A stretch of 64,000 nt of DNA from Alviniconcha marisindica (taxonomy: Eukaryota; Mollusca; Gastropoda; Provannidae): contig JABMCL010001766.1 in the NCBI GenBank assembly GCA_018857735.1, positions 545,001 through 609,000 of the forward strand, written 5' to 3'. The notes under the pieces were generated by a model that saw only the letters and a list, made by a program, of their open reading frames with translations, did not search any database and had not been told where the DNA came from. Shown here one piece after another: positions 31,171-46,560 of this stretch. The translations under genes and the position numbers were made by a program. Each line of letters begins with the position of its first letter. Positions within the stretch are counted from its first letter, which is position 1.

Positions 31171-34100
31171 TCCCCTCAACACACACATATTACCTTCCCT
31201 CACTCCTCGATACATTTCTTCTGTGCGTTCGTGTGTGCGCGCGCTCCGCGAGGGCAGGTTTGGTGTGCGAGGAATACAACATAACGACTATATATTTTTA
31301 GAGGTTTTATTGTACACATTTTTGTTGGTCTTGTAAAACGCGGTGTGCTCACCCATGCCATGGACCTATATATACAGGTCTATGCCATGGACCTGTATAT
31401 ACAAGTCTATGCCATGGACCTATATATATACATGTCTATGCTCATGCCTTGCCTTGTCATGGAGCTGTGTGAGAGTCGAGGTGGCCGTCCTGGGCTGTCC
31501 GTCCCAACGAGCCTTATGGTTTCCGTGGACGTATTGAACTATGCTCACGCATTGGTCTCAGCTTGTCCCTAATATGTCAACCAACATCCGAGGACATTAA
31601 GCATCACCTCAGTCAAGAAGAAAGCCTTGTCGATGAGACGCGGCGCTATAGAAACGACCGCTATAATTGTGTCCGTTATGTTTCCACCACCCTCACCCGC
31701 GAACCCGACTGATTTAGCTACTTTAGAACCTAAGCAAAATTTATCCCGGAGATGTGTTTCTTCTAAATGTGATTAAGCGGGATGTTTTGGGGTGGCTGCT
31801 TGCTTCCCATTTTTAAACAGTTTTCTTTGCCAATAATAATATGCTCGTATTTAAGCGACTGGTAAGTCTCAGCTCCACGTTTTGCTTTGTGCTTAATTAG
31901 ACAGCACAGAGCATGCATGTCTCGTGTTGTCCAGTTAAAATCAGCGCGCGTTTTTTTCCTCTTTCTCTCTCCAGGAGTCAGCTCTTTTTTTTCCATTTAG
32001 TATTTGACACAGTCAAATGTTGTGTGGGTGGGTGGTCGGCCTGATATAACCGCCCTGATTGACTGGGCGTAAAAAAAGTTAGTTACTAATGTTGTGTGTG
32101 TGGGGGGGGGGGGGAGGGGGTAGGGAAATTATTATAGATTTTTTTTTCTTTCTGTGTAAAGATTTGATTTGGTTCTTGTGGACTTTCTCTATTAATTTTA
32201 TTAAAGGCTCCTTACTGTATAATTATAATATTGTTACGTACTTTAAAAAAAATTAATTGGTACGAGAAGCACTCAAAGTCGTTTCATGGATTTTGCACTG
32301 TGTAAATGTAGTTGCGTATTAGTAAGTTAGGAAGTTGCAAAATGAGAAATCCCAACAGCGTTGATTTGTAAAACAATCATCTTTTCAAACACACATAGTG
32401 TTCGCTGCATTTTTTCCCTCATTTTTTTAATTCTTCCTCCGCGCATTTGTAGACAATACATCGCCTTCCCAAACGAAGAAACTGTAAAGTCCAGATAATG
32501 CTTGAATTAATGAATTTCTAATGTGCATAAAAACTTCCACACAAAAATACGCATGTTCACGAAGCAGGGTTGGGGAGAAAGAAACAAACACGCACACCGT
32601 AAGAAGTACGAGCCAAAGACACACACACACACGGAGTGAGTAGTAATGCTTACATTGTAATGATAACCCGATGTTTTTCGGCAACAGTGGGCCCATCCTT
32701 CGGAGGCACATGAGGTCGCCAAAGATGGTTTTGCTATACAGTAAAATACGCCACATTTCCCTGGTCCTTCCACACACACACACACACAACAAGCATGCTC
32801 GCACGCACAGATACATAGCAACACAAAGTAATCTGGGCTGGTTTATTATCATATCAATTTGTCTATACGTATATAACCTAGCTGTACAACCTAATTGTCC
32901 ATGACACTTTTGAAGGCATCACTTTTCGATTTTATATTCTGATAATACACACAAAATAAAATACACTGCAGTTCACTCCCTTTACACTGTACAGTTCAAA
33001 AAACAAAACAAAACAAAAAGCTCAGCAAATGAAAAAGAAAAGAAAAAGAAAAACGAAACGAGTACAATTAAGAAATCTTCTATACCTTTTGATTGGAGGC
33101 AAACTTATGTACAAGCCTCTGATTTGACAAATCATAAAACTGCAAACAAAATAATACGAATGACTGAATACAGGTCAAAATGTACACGCACAACCGAAGA
33201 TTTATGGGAACCTGGCTTGATACACAGCAGTTACTGCTCACAAGCTTTATGTGTAAGGACGTAATCAGCTCCCCGAAGGACGACAGACAAGATATTCAAC
33301 AGTTAAAGGAACTAACCATCTCAGATTCGAATTGAAAATAACTCCTTCAGTGCTTGAAACAGGTGACAAGAACATGATCTGCAGTAACATTTAGTAACTG
33401 AAAGTACCGTTAATACTGATTCCACACTTTTTTCCTGCGCTCTTTCCCATGCTTTGCGTTGTTTCTCGCATTTTAGTTTGACGTCACCGAAGTGTCCTCG
33501 ACATCTTGACCTTGTTTTTCTGTTACCATTCTTTCTCTCTCTCTTCATTTTCATTCTGTAGTATCTCTGTGGAATGAACTTTTGAGGCCGTTCCACAAAA
33601 GGGATATCTATTGGGTTAACCCCAAGGTTTTTTTTTTTTTTATAGCTCAAAGCAACTGGTAATTTGTCGGCATTGAAAAAAAGAGAGACTAAAATATAAA
33701 ACACTTGGTTTAAAAAAGAAAAGAAAAACAAATCCTGCTAGAACTGAGAAGGCTATGCTCCTTTAAAGACCCAGTCAAGCCTAACGGTCATACCCAGGCA
33801 AACAAAACTCATCCAATCACAAGCAGAAGTCTCATTCCCTAGAGAGCTCAACGTCATGTGACCTGGCTACACCGCCTCTCAACTCGTCTGGCTTCAGAGT
33901 TCCAAAACCTGTTACATCAGTCCATGAATTGGGTCCAGCATTCGGCTGAAGCAAGTATTACAAAAAATAACAAAAAAATATTTCCATTGCTCTAAATGGG
34001 GGAAAGGGGGGGGGGGGCAAAAACATCCCCCCACCCCACCCCCCAAGAAACATTAATCATTTGATTTATAAAAATCCATTAATACACAAATATGGCTTCA

Positions 34101-34987
34101 TGAAATAAGCATTCTTTTTATTGTGCTTGTTTGCCAGGTAATGTAGTATACTTGTACAAGCTATGGATGTAAATATAAATGCATTGCAAAACTAGCTGCG
34201 CAACTGACTTGTGTAAAATATCTCTGGCGTGCGTATTTATGTAACAAAGACAGTGTCAGCTCATCAACTGGTAACTCCTAAAAATATACATAAATAAATT
34301 CAAACAAATCTCTTGTCAGGTGACTGAAACTAGTACTAAAAGGGGCAAAGATTTATAATCTTGATTTAAGTCAATAAGAAGAAGATTCGGAAACTGCTCA
34401 GAAGACTAACATTCAAAACAGAAGACTGCAATTGCCTGGTTTCCCACGAAGTGCCAACAACTTTACCTCTTGTTTGCATACTTTCCCATGACCTCAAAGT
34501 GTCTAAACATGAAACGCTCAACAGAGATTATCATTATGCAAAATATGACACTCCCCCCGAAACAACAACACCCCCCCCCCCCCAAAAAAAAAACAAAAAA
34601 CCACACACACACAAAAACCCGGTCAATACAAATGTTATGATTTTTGTCGCGTCTGCAAAACGTGTCACTCATAATCCAAACATGTCAGCATCACCAGCAC
34701 AATAATGCACATGCTCTTGTCTGCACGCGCAAAACAATCATTCCAGTTTGAACACAGTCACACTGGCGACCAGCATGCTCCCAATTCAGTAGCAGGGCGA
34801 CCTGCCCCACCATGTAGGTCCCAGGAGTGGGGGCAGTCCTCAGATACGGGAGGGGGGTGGGGGGTGGGTGAAGCCAGCTAGGCAGTGAACAGCCACGCAG
34901 TGAGTAAGGAGCCCCGAATCCATCCAGACCTGCGGGGCAGTGAGCGGGTGGACCCACCAGACCTACAAAATGCCTCCTGAGTCGGAG

Positions 34988-35075
34988 CGCAGGAGCTGTG
35001 TGTGAAAGTCGAGGTGGACGTCCTGGGCTTCCGTCCCTAATAAACCTACGGTTTCTGTGTGGACGCAACGCAACA
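34988..35075 (+). mobile_element. SINE 3' fragment
   Basis: It has gaaagtcgaggtgg, cctaataaacctacggtttctg and tggacgcaacg. A further fragment lies at 35265-35345 (ggagccgtgtgaaagtcgag). These are the rightmost SINE copies I recognise. Confidence 0.75.
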
Positions 35076-35649
35076 CTTCAACAACATCAGATAGTCGATA
35101 ATGATCCGTCAAATCGCTGACGCCGTGAGCGATCACTTTTTTGAGGATACCTTCGGCATTCCTTGTCCTTATGCTTGGCAAAGGGCCTGCTGACTGCATG
35201 CTGGTACTTCAAACTGTGTAGCTATTGCACGCAGAACTAAGCCAAGGCAACGAGATGGGTTCTGAGCTCAGGAGCCGTGTGAAAGTCGAGGTGGCCGCCT
35301 CGGGCTCCCCGTCCCTAACAGAACCCATGGTCTCTGCGGACTAAGGCAACACCGAACTGAGAACCTTTGAATTATTTTAATGCTTTTAAACCTTTGAATT
35401 ATTGAGAGTGAAAATATTTAAAATTATTTATTAATTAAAATAATTAATGACTTGTGAACCAAGGCCCACCTTGGCAACTGTGCCTCCGGAGAAGGGCAAC
35501 TTGGAAAACAACCCCCCGGGAGGGGATGCACGTCAGCCTTGGTCACTTATTCACTCGCCCATGAGCAGGAAACTCCCAAGACAACCTGTGGGTACACCAG
35601 ACTCCTTAGTGGTGGCAGGCATCAGGACAGGATCCCGCCAAACTCAAAA

Positions 35650-35940
35650 CTGGGGCAGGGGAGGCTCATTATCCTTGTGAGCGTTCTATCCAAACCAGGG
35701 CAGAGGAGGCTCATCATCTTTGTGAGCGTTCTATCAAAACCAGGGCAGGGGAGGCTCATTATCCTTGTGAGCGTTCTATCCAAACCAGGGATGGGGAGGC
35801 TCATTATCCTTGTGAGCGTTCTATCAAAACTAGGGAAGGGGAGGCTCATTATCCTTGTGAGCGTTCTATCCAAACTAGGAAAGGGGAGGCTCATTACCCT
35901 TGTGAGCGCTCTTATCAAAACTTGGGCAAAAATCACAACT
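35650..35940 (+). repeat. About 44-bp minisatellite
   Basis: About six or seven copies with the core gaggctcattatccttgtga, then gcgttctatc and aaaccaggg. Confidence 0.9.
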
Positions 35941-38900
35941 AGGGCTGGGGAGACCCACTGCCCTTGGGCAAAAAGAAAAACTCACTTACAAGAAGGGTCA
36001 TTCTGAATCCACACCCACCCAGTCCCCTGAAGACGGCCCCCTATGGCAGGGAGTAAAGTGGACGCATGTGCTATACACCCTGCGTAAGAGTGGTTATGTT
36101 ACCAGATTTCTCAAGATGGTCTTGTCTCTGTGGGGACACATTCACAGATCTTGTACAAAAGGTTGTCTATGTATACAGAACAATCAGACAAGTTTAAATG
36201 CAATCGAAAACACGAACTATCAGGAAAACACACCTTCAAATTCTGCATTCACAACGCCACCGTGACCTTCGAACCAGGCTGAAGTCACAGAGACTATTAT
36301 GAGCAAGTCAAAGCCATTAAACATTCCCATCTTCCAAAGTCAGGAAAAAATGATAGTTTTTACAGTGTCTGTTTTAGTCAACATTAAGGTACTGCCATAG
36401 GTGGCCAAATAAATGTTGTGCTACAGAGAAATATTCAAATACAGCTAAGGAAGAAAAAAAAACACACAGCTAAATCATGTAGTTCTTCCATTATCAGAAC
36501 AAAGTCCCTCAAAGCAAACCAAATTTGAGAAATAAATAAAATCAGAGTATTGCTGCTGACGTATACAGCCAAATCAAAATGGACACTGGTCCTTTTGCTT
36601 AAATCAATTCACAGGTAGCCAAAAGAAAAGGGTAATCAGTCTACAGAAGTGTCACTCTTACTGTGTGCACAATATAAATTCAGTTTGGGAATACCAGTCA
36701 AATTCTTCATAGCAGGGAATTTGAACAGTTTAACGCAACACTCTTTCTGCTCCGCATATACTTGGGATAAGACAAAATGAAATAAACGAAAAGCATATAC
36801 CTAATATCCACAAAGCAAGCATCAATACCCTGTACTTGTACTTATTTCACATAATTCATAAAACATAAATTAATGACTTCTGAACAACACCCACTTCCTA
36901 AATAAGACCCTAACACCCTCTATTTCCCTAAATGTGCTCAACTTCCCTTCTCTATTTCATTTGTATTCTGATTATATGAGAGGTATATATGCCATTTATT
37001 CAGCAGTCAGTTTGCTGCACATTATGACCTGAGAATAAAAAGCCAGGGTCTCCACTCTTTGTCCGCCCTCTACAGATGTCTGGCAATGGAAATGACGCAA
37101 GTTCTGCAGCACACAGGCTCCAAACCCTCCCCTCTTGAGTGATGGCGTAAAAGGTGACAACAGTCAGGCTATGCTCAAACACTCTGTTCTTGTGAAAATT
37201 GGTGTGAAACTTGAAAACGGTCAAAACATGACGAACTGCATGTGGTCCAGTTAAGGTACCACTTCACTATCATTATGTACACTGGTGTGTAATGCACAAA
37301 TACATCTCTAAACATGTGCACCATACTCAAAATCATATCAGTACAAAGTACAGTTCAGTCTAGTTAAAAACAGAAAAGAAAGGCACTTGGTGTTATTCAG
37401 CAACTGTGTCACAAACTGTACTCAAAACCTGTCCAACAAAACACAATACTCCCTTTACTAACGACACAAAGAGAGAATGTTCAACTGACTCACATTCAAG
37501 GCCACAAAATATTCACCTCTGGACAACAGAACACCACAGTTTCTTCCTTCGCCAATGACCTTCACTGATCATACGCATGAGAAAATCTCAACAGAAGCCA
37601 TCATCATGCAAATTTTGAAGGATCTTGCTTAAACAACACCCCGGAAAACACCAACATTAATGCTTTTGCGATGTCCCCTTGGGCTTCAACTACCTCTGTT
37701 AATAAATACACGCCAAAATCAGGAAGATCATACTGTGTGTGTAATTACTATACAATATACAAAGCCTGCCAGGACGTTACCCAGAAAACACAACTTTTAT
37801 TCAAGACCTTTCTGCAGTTGCCACACCACTAAAAGTATCTTAAGGTCCCTAAAACTGGCATAAAAGTGTAAAGCTCAATGGCATTTGTCAAACAGAGACA
37901 GACCTCCAACAACACAGCTTCCAACAAAAAGCCAATGACAATGTAAAGGCATTACAATCTGTTGTAACAGCCGTCTGTGTATTTGGAAGACACGAAAGCT
38001 CTCTCTTAGTCTTAAACTCATGATTTTATCAGTCACAAAGAGCATTTGGTCCTTGTCCACATGCCAGAGCTTCCAAACATGCTGAGACACCACAAACTTT
38101 CAATCTGAATTTTGCAGCATATCTCTGGCCTTGAAATAAGGTCAAGGTCACTGACAGTGGTATGAATGAGTCAAATATCATGCTCATGCTACTCACAGGG
38201 GTTAATTGCCATGCACAGTTTGAAAGATGTTGCTCTGACAGTGGGCCAAGGAACCACAGTGTTACTGCTTTTCCTACCTGTGGTCAGCGGCACTTGCACT
38301 GATCATTACATAGATTCTAATGATTTACAGGTGGCAAAAATAAAAACTTTTTTTTTTTTAATCATCTTTTTTTTCAAAAGTTAACTACAAACTAATTTTG
38401 TAGAGCCATGGCTCATTTCAAATACATTTCAATCAAATTCTCTACAAGTGCACACTGCAATCTTCCAATGAAAAGAAATACCTAATTCATAAAAAAGATG
38501 ACACTAACCTACTAGTTGTATCAGCAAGAGATCAAGCTGTACCAAAAAGAAAAGACAAATGAAGAAAGGACATACTCAACAGACCCATACTGAACTAGTA
38601 TTGTTAACAAGCATTCATCAATGTGAACTGTGACAGTGAGACTTCATCTGTAAACATAGCACGTATACTATAAAAAAAATGTTTTAAATCATGACATTAG
38701 ATCCTGATGAATTTTGCACTCACAGACACACAATCATAATTCTGAAGGGGAAAAAATGGTCACAAAGTAAATTGACAAATTATAGCATATTAATTACTAT
38801 AATATATATAGAATAAAAAATTTAAAAACCAAATGAAAGAAAAGAACCAAATCATCATCTCCCAAATCACAAAACTAGAAACACAAAAACTCAAATGGCT

Positions 38901-41149
38901 CATGTTCAATTTCGACATGGGCACTGACATGGGTATGTACGTGTTTGTTGCTGACCTCATTTTATCTGTGACTTTAAAAGAGGGCCATGTTCACAGAATT
39001 TACAAATAACTGTGAGCTGTAGTATATCAAGGACTATACTCACATGCATGTTAAACTCCACAGCTATTACTATGAGGGATCCCACCTCAAAACTGCAGGA
39101 AACAAACTTTTCACCCAATGCTTAACATTTCAATGTTTCTATACCAGTATGCACCAAACTTTTCAGGAAGAGGTACCATGTTCTATAGCCATTCCATTTC
39201 CAGTAATGCCACTGCTTTTTATTTTTTTTGATGTTTGTTTTACACACATGACCCAACATAAAAGGTTTCCAAGGTGGAAACTTCCAATGGGTTGGACCAT
39301 GTATCTCTGGGCTTTCCTGAGTGATTAGATACTAGTTTAAATGAAACTGAAGAGGAAAACGTTAACTAGACACCTGCCACTAAAAAACAAAAGACAACAA
39401 CCCAAAACTCAAGTCTCGTAAAGCACATCAAGTAATATAGTCACCATTTTTCACGCGAGACACAAATTACATGTTGACACAAACACAAGCATTTGACAAA
39501 AAACATACAAAACAGTTATCACAACTGAACACTGAATAATGTAAAAAGATTATTCATGATGAGAGGGAACAAAAATACAAGCAACAAAGGTAATATTCAG
39601 CAAATTTGGACCAATGAACACAAGGGTACTTTTAGAATGGCAGACAAAATTGGTTTTGTTTGAGGCCCACTGACAGAAAAAGACAAAGCCCCCCCAACAC
39701 ACACACGTAACCAATGTCTGAATATCACCAGTGATGAATTAAAAGTGTGTCATTCATTTTGTTTTTGAAAAATTTGCATTTTTGAGGAACTAATTCATTT
39801 ATATGCTTTCTGTGAAGACCTCAAACCTCTAGATAATATAGTTACAGAAATATTTCCATTAAAAATTAGGTGGAAAACCTTGCAAGTCACTTTTTACAGG
39901 AAGCTGAATTATGAAAAGCACAAAAGTCCAGTTATGCATTTTCCATGATGTATTTGTGATGAATCAAAACAGGGATCTAAACAACAACAATTTTTTTTTT
40001 TTACTGGAACATATAATCTGTCTGTAACCACTGAACATTTTGCGCTGTAGAAGCTGTTTAGCCTCTGTTAACAAGTTCAAAACTTTTAAGTCATCATTTC
40101 AGGTAATACACATGGTGGCTGGGGGTGGGGGGAGGGGGGGGCATACTTCACATACTTAACAGAAAACTGTCGTTACTGGCATCTTTTTAACAAACAATAT
40201 TCATCAAATTTGTAAACCAGCAAAAAATCTTTGTTGAAAAAAATGAATGTCTGAATAACTGCTGAATTTTCAAATGCACCTTTGCATTCTTCTCAAATCT
40301 TGAATTGAATTTGATAATAAAAAATATAATTAAAAAAATATTTTTAAAAATGCACTTGCACTTGCAGCAGTGAATTTCTCATGTATATACATATAGTTGT
40401 ATGTACTCATATTATATATCCATTTCATTAAATCTGAAGAATACTGAATAGAAGTCACACATTTTTGGGTCTGAGACTGAATATAAGCATACAACTGACA
40501 TACAAACAGAAGTATAAATAAACAGCATAATATTGGCATACATCAGAGTCTCAAACATCAGTTTTGATGGAAATGCACGAATCTGTGACCCCCAAAAACA
40601 AGGGGAAAAAATGTGCTGAGAAAGTACTCAAACACAATTTTGTACATCTCTTTTCTCAAGAATGACCCCTGTCACTCTTTAATTGAAGGTATTCCATCTT
40701 TTGATGGAAAAATATGCTCTGATAGGTAGAACAAAGGCATCATAGTAAGGGTCATGATAAAAGTAGCAAAAATGGCAATATCTACGGTCACATTATGATA
40801 CATAATAAATAAAATTACAACAACAAAAAAGAAGGGGGAAAAGTGAATGCTGGAGGTGCAAAAAGAAGAAGACTAAAACACTGTTACTGCCTTACGACAG
40901 CACAGCACAACATGGCCTGCTAGTAGCAGTCAACGTTCTGACCATCGCAATTTGGCTTGCATAGGGAAATCCAACTGTAATACAAATGGGGAAATCCAAC
41001 TGTAGCACATTCTAACAGCTGGTTTGAGTCATACTGCTTGCTAATCATCATGTTCTCACTGGTTACAAGCAAGACATACCATCGGACTTGATTACCACAG
41101 ACTTCATATGACTTCAGAGTTTGAGGGCAGCCTGCCTAGAATTCTGTTA

Positions 41150-41600
41150 AGTGTTGTTGGACTTTGCACACTATGCCAACAGTCTCTTTCTCAGACCTAC
41201 TGGACTTTGCACACTATGCCTACAGTCTCTTTCTTAAAGATGTTGGACTTTGCACACTAAGCCTAGTCTCTTTCTCAAAGACCTGTTGGACTGTGCACAC
41301 TATGCCTCCAGTCTCTTTCTCAAAGAGATGTTGGACTGTGCACACCATGCCTACAGTCTCTTTCTCAGACCTGTTGGACTGTGCACACCATGCCTACAGT
41401 CTCTTTCTCAGACCTGTTGGACTGTGCACACCATGCCTACAGTCTCTTTCTCAGACCTGTTGGACTGTGCACACCATGCCTAGTCTCTTTCTCAGACCCG
41501 TTGGACTTTTCACACTATACCTACAGTCTCTTTCTCAAAGACCTGTTGGACTTTGCAAACTATACAGGTCTACAGTCTCTTTCTCAAAGACCTGGAAGCT
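41150..41600 (+). repeat. About 40-bp minisatellite
   Basis: About ten copies built from ctgttggactgtgcacac, catgcctacag and tctctttctcaga; length varies between copies. Open frames through it are artefacts. Confidence 0.9.
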
Positions 41601-43409
41601 TTCTGTATGAGCATGTCCCGAGTAAAACATGAACAAAGCTGGTCCAACCCAACACAAAGCTGAGCAACCTCAACTCAAGGGGTACGCTGATCTGAAAGCG
41701 ACTTCTGCTTTAAATGCACCAAGAAGGCAGGCTTCAGTGGTGGCAAACAGCCGGTAATTATAACCAGTGACGTCCGCTCCAGCTGTCTGAGAAAAGCAAT
41801 CACCACCTGACAAGTCATTCAAATATACAAATTCCCTGTCTGAGCCCAAAATGGGAAGTGAAGGAGGAGGGTGGAGGGTGAGAAAGCGATGGTACCTTCA
41901 AAGCAACCATGGTGGTACAGTATCCACTCCCAATTCATATTTTAATTATTTTTTTAAAAGTTGTTTTACTTAACCAAAGTGTTTATTTTCTTTATTAGGT
42001 TTATTTTGTCTTTCTTTACATGACTGATTACAACTGGTTTGGTATGCCTCTGCAATGAAAAGCTCAGGGGCGAAAAGAGATCACTTTAATGGCACATAAT
42101 GATTTTGTTAAAGGTACATTCCACGCTAGAACTATAGAAGTACCCTTAATGGCTGTAAAAACAAAAGAAAGAAAGGTTAAAAACATTATGTTAGAAAAAA
42201 AGGCCAAAAAAAAGAAGATGAGACAAGTAGTGATTATACCATCAGTAAGAGACTATGGATGCAAAGAATACTTTATCTGCATCCTCTGTGAATTAGTTTG
42301 ACTCCCTCCACATACACTGTTCAAAAGTCTGGAATAGAAATCTCTATTGGTACAGCAGCTGTCTGTGACACACACACACACAAATCCCTGCAGGACTTAG
42401 TTTTTAGGGATGGCGGGGTCGGGTAGGGAGGGGAAGGAGGGTAAAGTGTTTCTATGTGTGTAGGGGTGGTGACCGTTATCTGGCACCTGGTCTACACACA
42501 GATCGTCAAAGAAGACAGGAAAATAAAAAGACATGAAGTGATGCACTTGCTTGTGTCATGACTGAAGTACACAGAAATCCATCTTGCTACAACTGTCATA
42601 AATTTATTTAAAAACACACATTATTTGCAAACCAAAAGTGAAATAAATATGATCAGAAATTTTTAATAAGGAGTTATTAATGGTGTAAATGTACATCAAC
42701 ACTGACAAACACACAGCTGGACTACACACTAACTACAACAGCAATGAGACCTGTTTAACCCCCCCACCCCTCCCCAAGCAAATACACTACATTGGGAAAT
42801 GTTACAAAACTGTACACATGTATTACACATCAAGTACCTACATATCCCTTCATTTGGACACCAAACAGAACAACTGCAGTACCAAATGTCAAAGAGCTTG
42901 CAACATCTATTACATCAGCTAACATTTCACTCCTTTTCCAAATAATAGAAGAAAAAGAGAGAGACAAAACAAAAACAGAAGAATACTAGGGATCAAATGT
43001 CTGACTGACTCACATTCAAATTAAATAAATGATTAAAGCACACTGACATTCACAAAATGAACTGGCATTCAAATCAAATAAAGCAAACTGGCATTCAAAT
43101 TAAGAACAATCAATCACCAATCTAAGTTACTGAATCAGTGAATGGAAAGCAATGACTAATTGTTTTCTCCCTAGCTAATGACACCATCTCAAAAACTGGA
43201 TCAGGTGCACGTGCTGTGGATGGGCTGAGCTCACAGCAGCTCATTATCACACAGCTTGGAAGATATCTCACACATTTTCACAGCCCAATGCTATCAATAT
43301 CAAATATCAGTAAAGATTAGGTTAAGTGAAACAAGGTCATCCCAGCCATTGAAATGAGTATGAGCAAAGAACTGAAGACAGACAGACCATGGTCACACCA
43401 ACTTTAACC

Positions 43410-43426
43410 CCCCCCCCCCCCCCCCC
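43410..43426. repeat. Poly-C tract
   Basis: An unbroken run of C. Another lies at about 44599-44619. Confidence 0.85.
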
Positions 43427-46229
43427 GAAAGTACACACAAAAGAGCCGACATCAATGGGTGTTTTTTTGGCCATGGACAGACAAACTGACTGATCACCAA
43501 ATACACTCATGTGACTCAAAAACATGTCTTGTAAGGACTGGACTGTTAACACAACATACGCCCACAAAGTTTGTTTGAATGAAACTTGTCTGCTGTTTAA
43601 TAAGGGTGGTTGGGCGGGAAGATGAAGATAAAATCATCGCACAGAATGAAGACTGATGACAAAATTTATGTAACAAAAAACACCCCAACAGAAGAATCAA
43701 AAACAAATGCAAAAGTCTGCCTACCCCCTTGCTTCAACCTAGCTAGAAGTACCAGGACCTTAACTTCACCCCCCTTACACCCAAACCTAGCCTGAACCTG
43801 TCAGAACAGTGTTCAAACTGCTACGAAACAAGTACCGCACAACAATGCTTTGAACAGGAAGAGGAGGAAGAACAATTGGGGAACAAGCCAAACTCCACCC
43901 CACCCCCCCTGCACTGTTTTGTAACTGCCGGAGCAGCTGTGGGGTCAGGCAGAGTCCCTGCGGTGGATTGTTGAACTCACCATGACAACCAATCTGACCA
44001 TTTAGCATGGCAAATGCAATGCAGAAGAAAAAGAACAACATTATCCGCAGCACAAATGGCATCAATCTGGTCCCAACAGTCAGACAAGTTTAAATTCTTC
44101 ACGGATCACACCCAACATCAGTTGCGAACAAAGTGCGAAGTAAGAGAGCTGCCAACGGGATGGTCTTTATTATTGCAAAAGTAAGAGCACATGCTGTGTT
44201 TGGACACCACGCACAACCTTGCATACATTTTCACAAGCTCCTCAAAGCATTGCTCACCAGCGCTGATTCAAAACAGCTTTCCACAGCACAGTGGAGCCAT
44301 CAACATTAATACTTGAAAATGCACATCTTCACACACCACCCAGTAGCTGCCTTATCAATCTTCATCCACATCTCTTTTAGCTCCCATGTATAATTTAGAA
44401 AAAAAATCACAGCACACTGCATAATCATTAAAGAATCAGGACAGTGAAGGGTTGGCAAGACATGAATACCCAGAAGAAATTAATCAAGTCAGCTCACTGG
44501 AAGGTCTGAGAGACTTTACCCCCCACCCCCAATTTTCTTCCCAAGCTTATACCAAAATCGAAGCCTGAGAGACTTTCCAAACAGACCCTCCCTAACACCC
44601 CCCCCCCCCCCCCCCCCCCACCCCCACAAAACAACAACACACACCAAAAAACCAAATGTCAATTAAGACAATTTTGTCCACAACCCGAGCGGTGACAATT
44701 GCATGATGTTTATAAACTTTCAATGATTGATCAAATGTCAGGTTAATGATTAATAAAACGTCATAACCACAGTTAGCAATTGGATTTTAACGTCTCATCA
44801 TCTGCACAGGGTCACCTCAGGACAATCAAACTCTTTGTCATAGTCAAACGCAAATGCCCTGCAGGGTGACTGTATTTTCCGTCAGAAAAAAAAAAGGACA
44901 GCCTCTGGGCACCTCAAAGCACGTGACACCTCGATATACGTCAAAGGGCACACTGATCAAATCTGTCACACTCGCAGCACCCAAGTTACAGCAAACAATC
45001 ACAATAGCCTATCTATCTTAACCATCAGAGTCCTTGCCTTTCCTTGCAAGAACCGGAGTCAAGAATGCCATACACTGCGGGGTATACCCCCCCCTCCCCA
45101 ACTTTCCTCCCAAGCTTGGATAAAATCAACAGTACAGTGTAACCATTTCCACAAACGTTCCTGTTGAACACACGCTTATTTTTTTCCTCTTCCTTGAAAC
45201 AAATTCATCCTACGCCTTGTGATGCTTTTGAAAAAGTCTGTTCAACAAGTAATGCCCATTGTAGCCAAACTGTTGCGCAAAACACTGAAACTTCACAGAT
45301 GAAACCAAACGACGACGTACTGCGCTGGAATCGGCCGGTGAAACACTCCAAACAGATTCTTTCCTAATCTGAAATGATTCAACCTCCAGCTCAACAGGAA
45401 CACCTCTTCCATTTCCATTTCCGTGCAGCTCATTTTGATGACACTCGCACCACACAACCTGACTGTCAGGTTTGTTAGGCTCCGTCCAGAATCCCACATT
45501 GTTCATGATGCCTGCCCAGTAACAGGCTGCTTCCACAGCTGGCCAGTTCCCTAAACCTAATGAACTGATGTGTACAGTTTCTCTCATAAATCTCATTATC
45601 ACGGTCTAGATGCTGGAGACCTGGGCACCGCACGATGACCTCCAAACGATGACCTCCAAACACACCTCACCTCCAGCTTCCTACTCTTATTCGGGCGTCT
45701 CACTACATTTCATTCTATTACCGATTTCCCACAAAAAACTGCAAAGATCAGAGAGAGTCTGCTGATTATATCCAGAAAATAAACACCCCATACAGTCACA
45801 GATGAAGTAGAAAGAATGAAAAAGTCCCCATTTTGCAAACACCTTGTGAAAACTTCTCCAGTCCCATCCACTGCTAAGAAACAAACTTCCAGTGTTTCAC
45901 GCTAGGCTGTGAAACTGCACGAGCCGTCTGTTCCTCCCTGATGCAAACCACGAAAGCCCATATAGTTTTCCTCTCTGTACAAAATTCACACTTTAGCACA
46001 ATCTCAATTCACTGCAGGACCGCAGAGCACGCCTGCAGAAAGCACCCATTTCCTGTTACCAGCAGACAGTCCTTCACAGCAAGAATCAGCAACCATCCAA
46101 CTCGCCACACACCTACAACACCACACACTAAAATTCACGCAGCCCTAGGAATTGGTGACTGGTCGTTGGAGTTTCCGGAATATTACCTGCAAAAAGGCAA
46201 AACCTCTTGTCAGCGTCACTCTCGTTATT

Positions 46230-46560
46230 TATTCCACGAACAAGAAACATCACTGCTGTCAAGCTTTACTGTTATTCCCCATTAACAAAAAAATATCACT
46301 CTTGTTAAGTTTTACTGTCATTCCATTAGCATGAAGGGTCACTCAAGTTTTACTGTTATTCCGTTAACAAGAAATGTCACTCTTGTTGTTTTACTGTTAT
46401 TCCATTAGCATGAAAGGCTGCTGAAGTTTTACTGTTATTCCATTAACATGAAAGGTCACTCAAGTTTTACTGTTCTTCCGTTAGCATGAAAGGTCACTCA
46501 AGTTTGACTGTTATTCCAATAACAAGAAATGTCAGTCTTGTCAAGTTTCATCATTATTTC
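46230..46560 (+). repeat. About 38-bp minisatellite
   Basis: About eight variable copies with aagttttactgttattcc, attaacatgaaagg and tcactc. Confidence 0.85.

Larger units (their letters stand above)
30408..32400. other. Repeat-rich region downstream of gene B
   Basis: I see no coding exon. It holds SINE 3' fragments (30578-30650, 31458-31540), the 30660-30950 repeat, a direct duplication around poly-C runs (about 31035-31170), and a 27-bp repeat (ctatgccatggacctatata) at about 31350-31440. No clear poly(A) signal for gene B was recognised. Confidence 0.6.

Noticed and set aside
43787..44065. A minus-strand frame with a signal-like hydrophobic start
   Set aside because: It has no recognisable domain, no splice support, and lies in A/C-rich non-coding sequence.
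45210..45602. A 130-residue minus-strand open frame as the Unkempt C-terminus
   Set aside because: It lacks the spaced Cys/His pairs of a RING and shows no match to the known Unkempt end.
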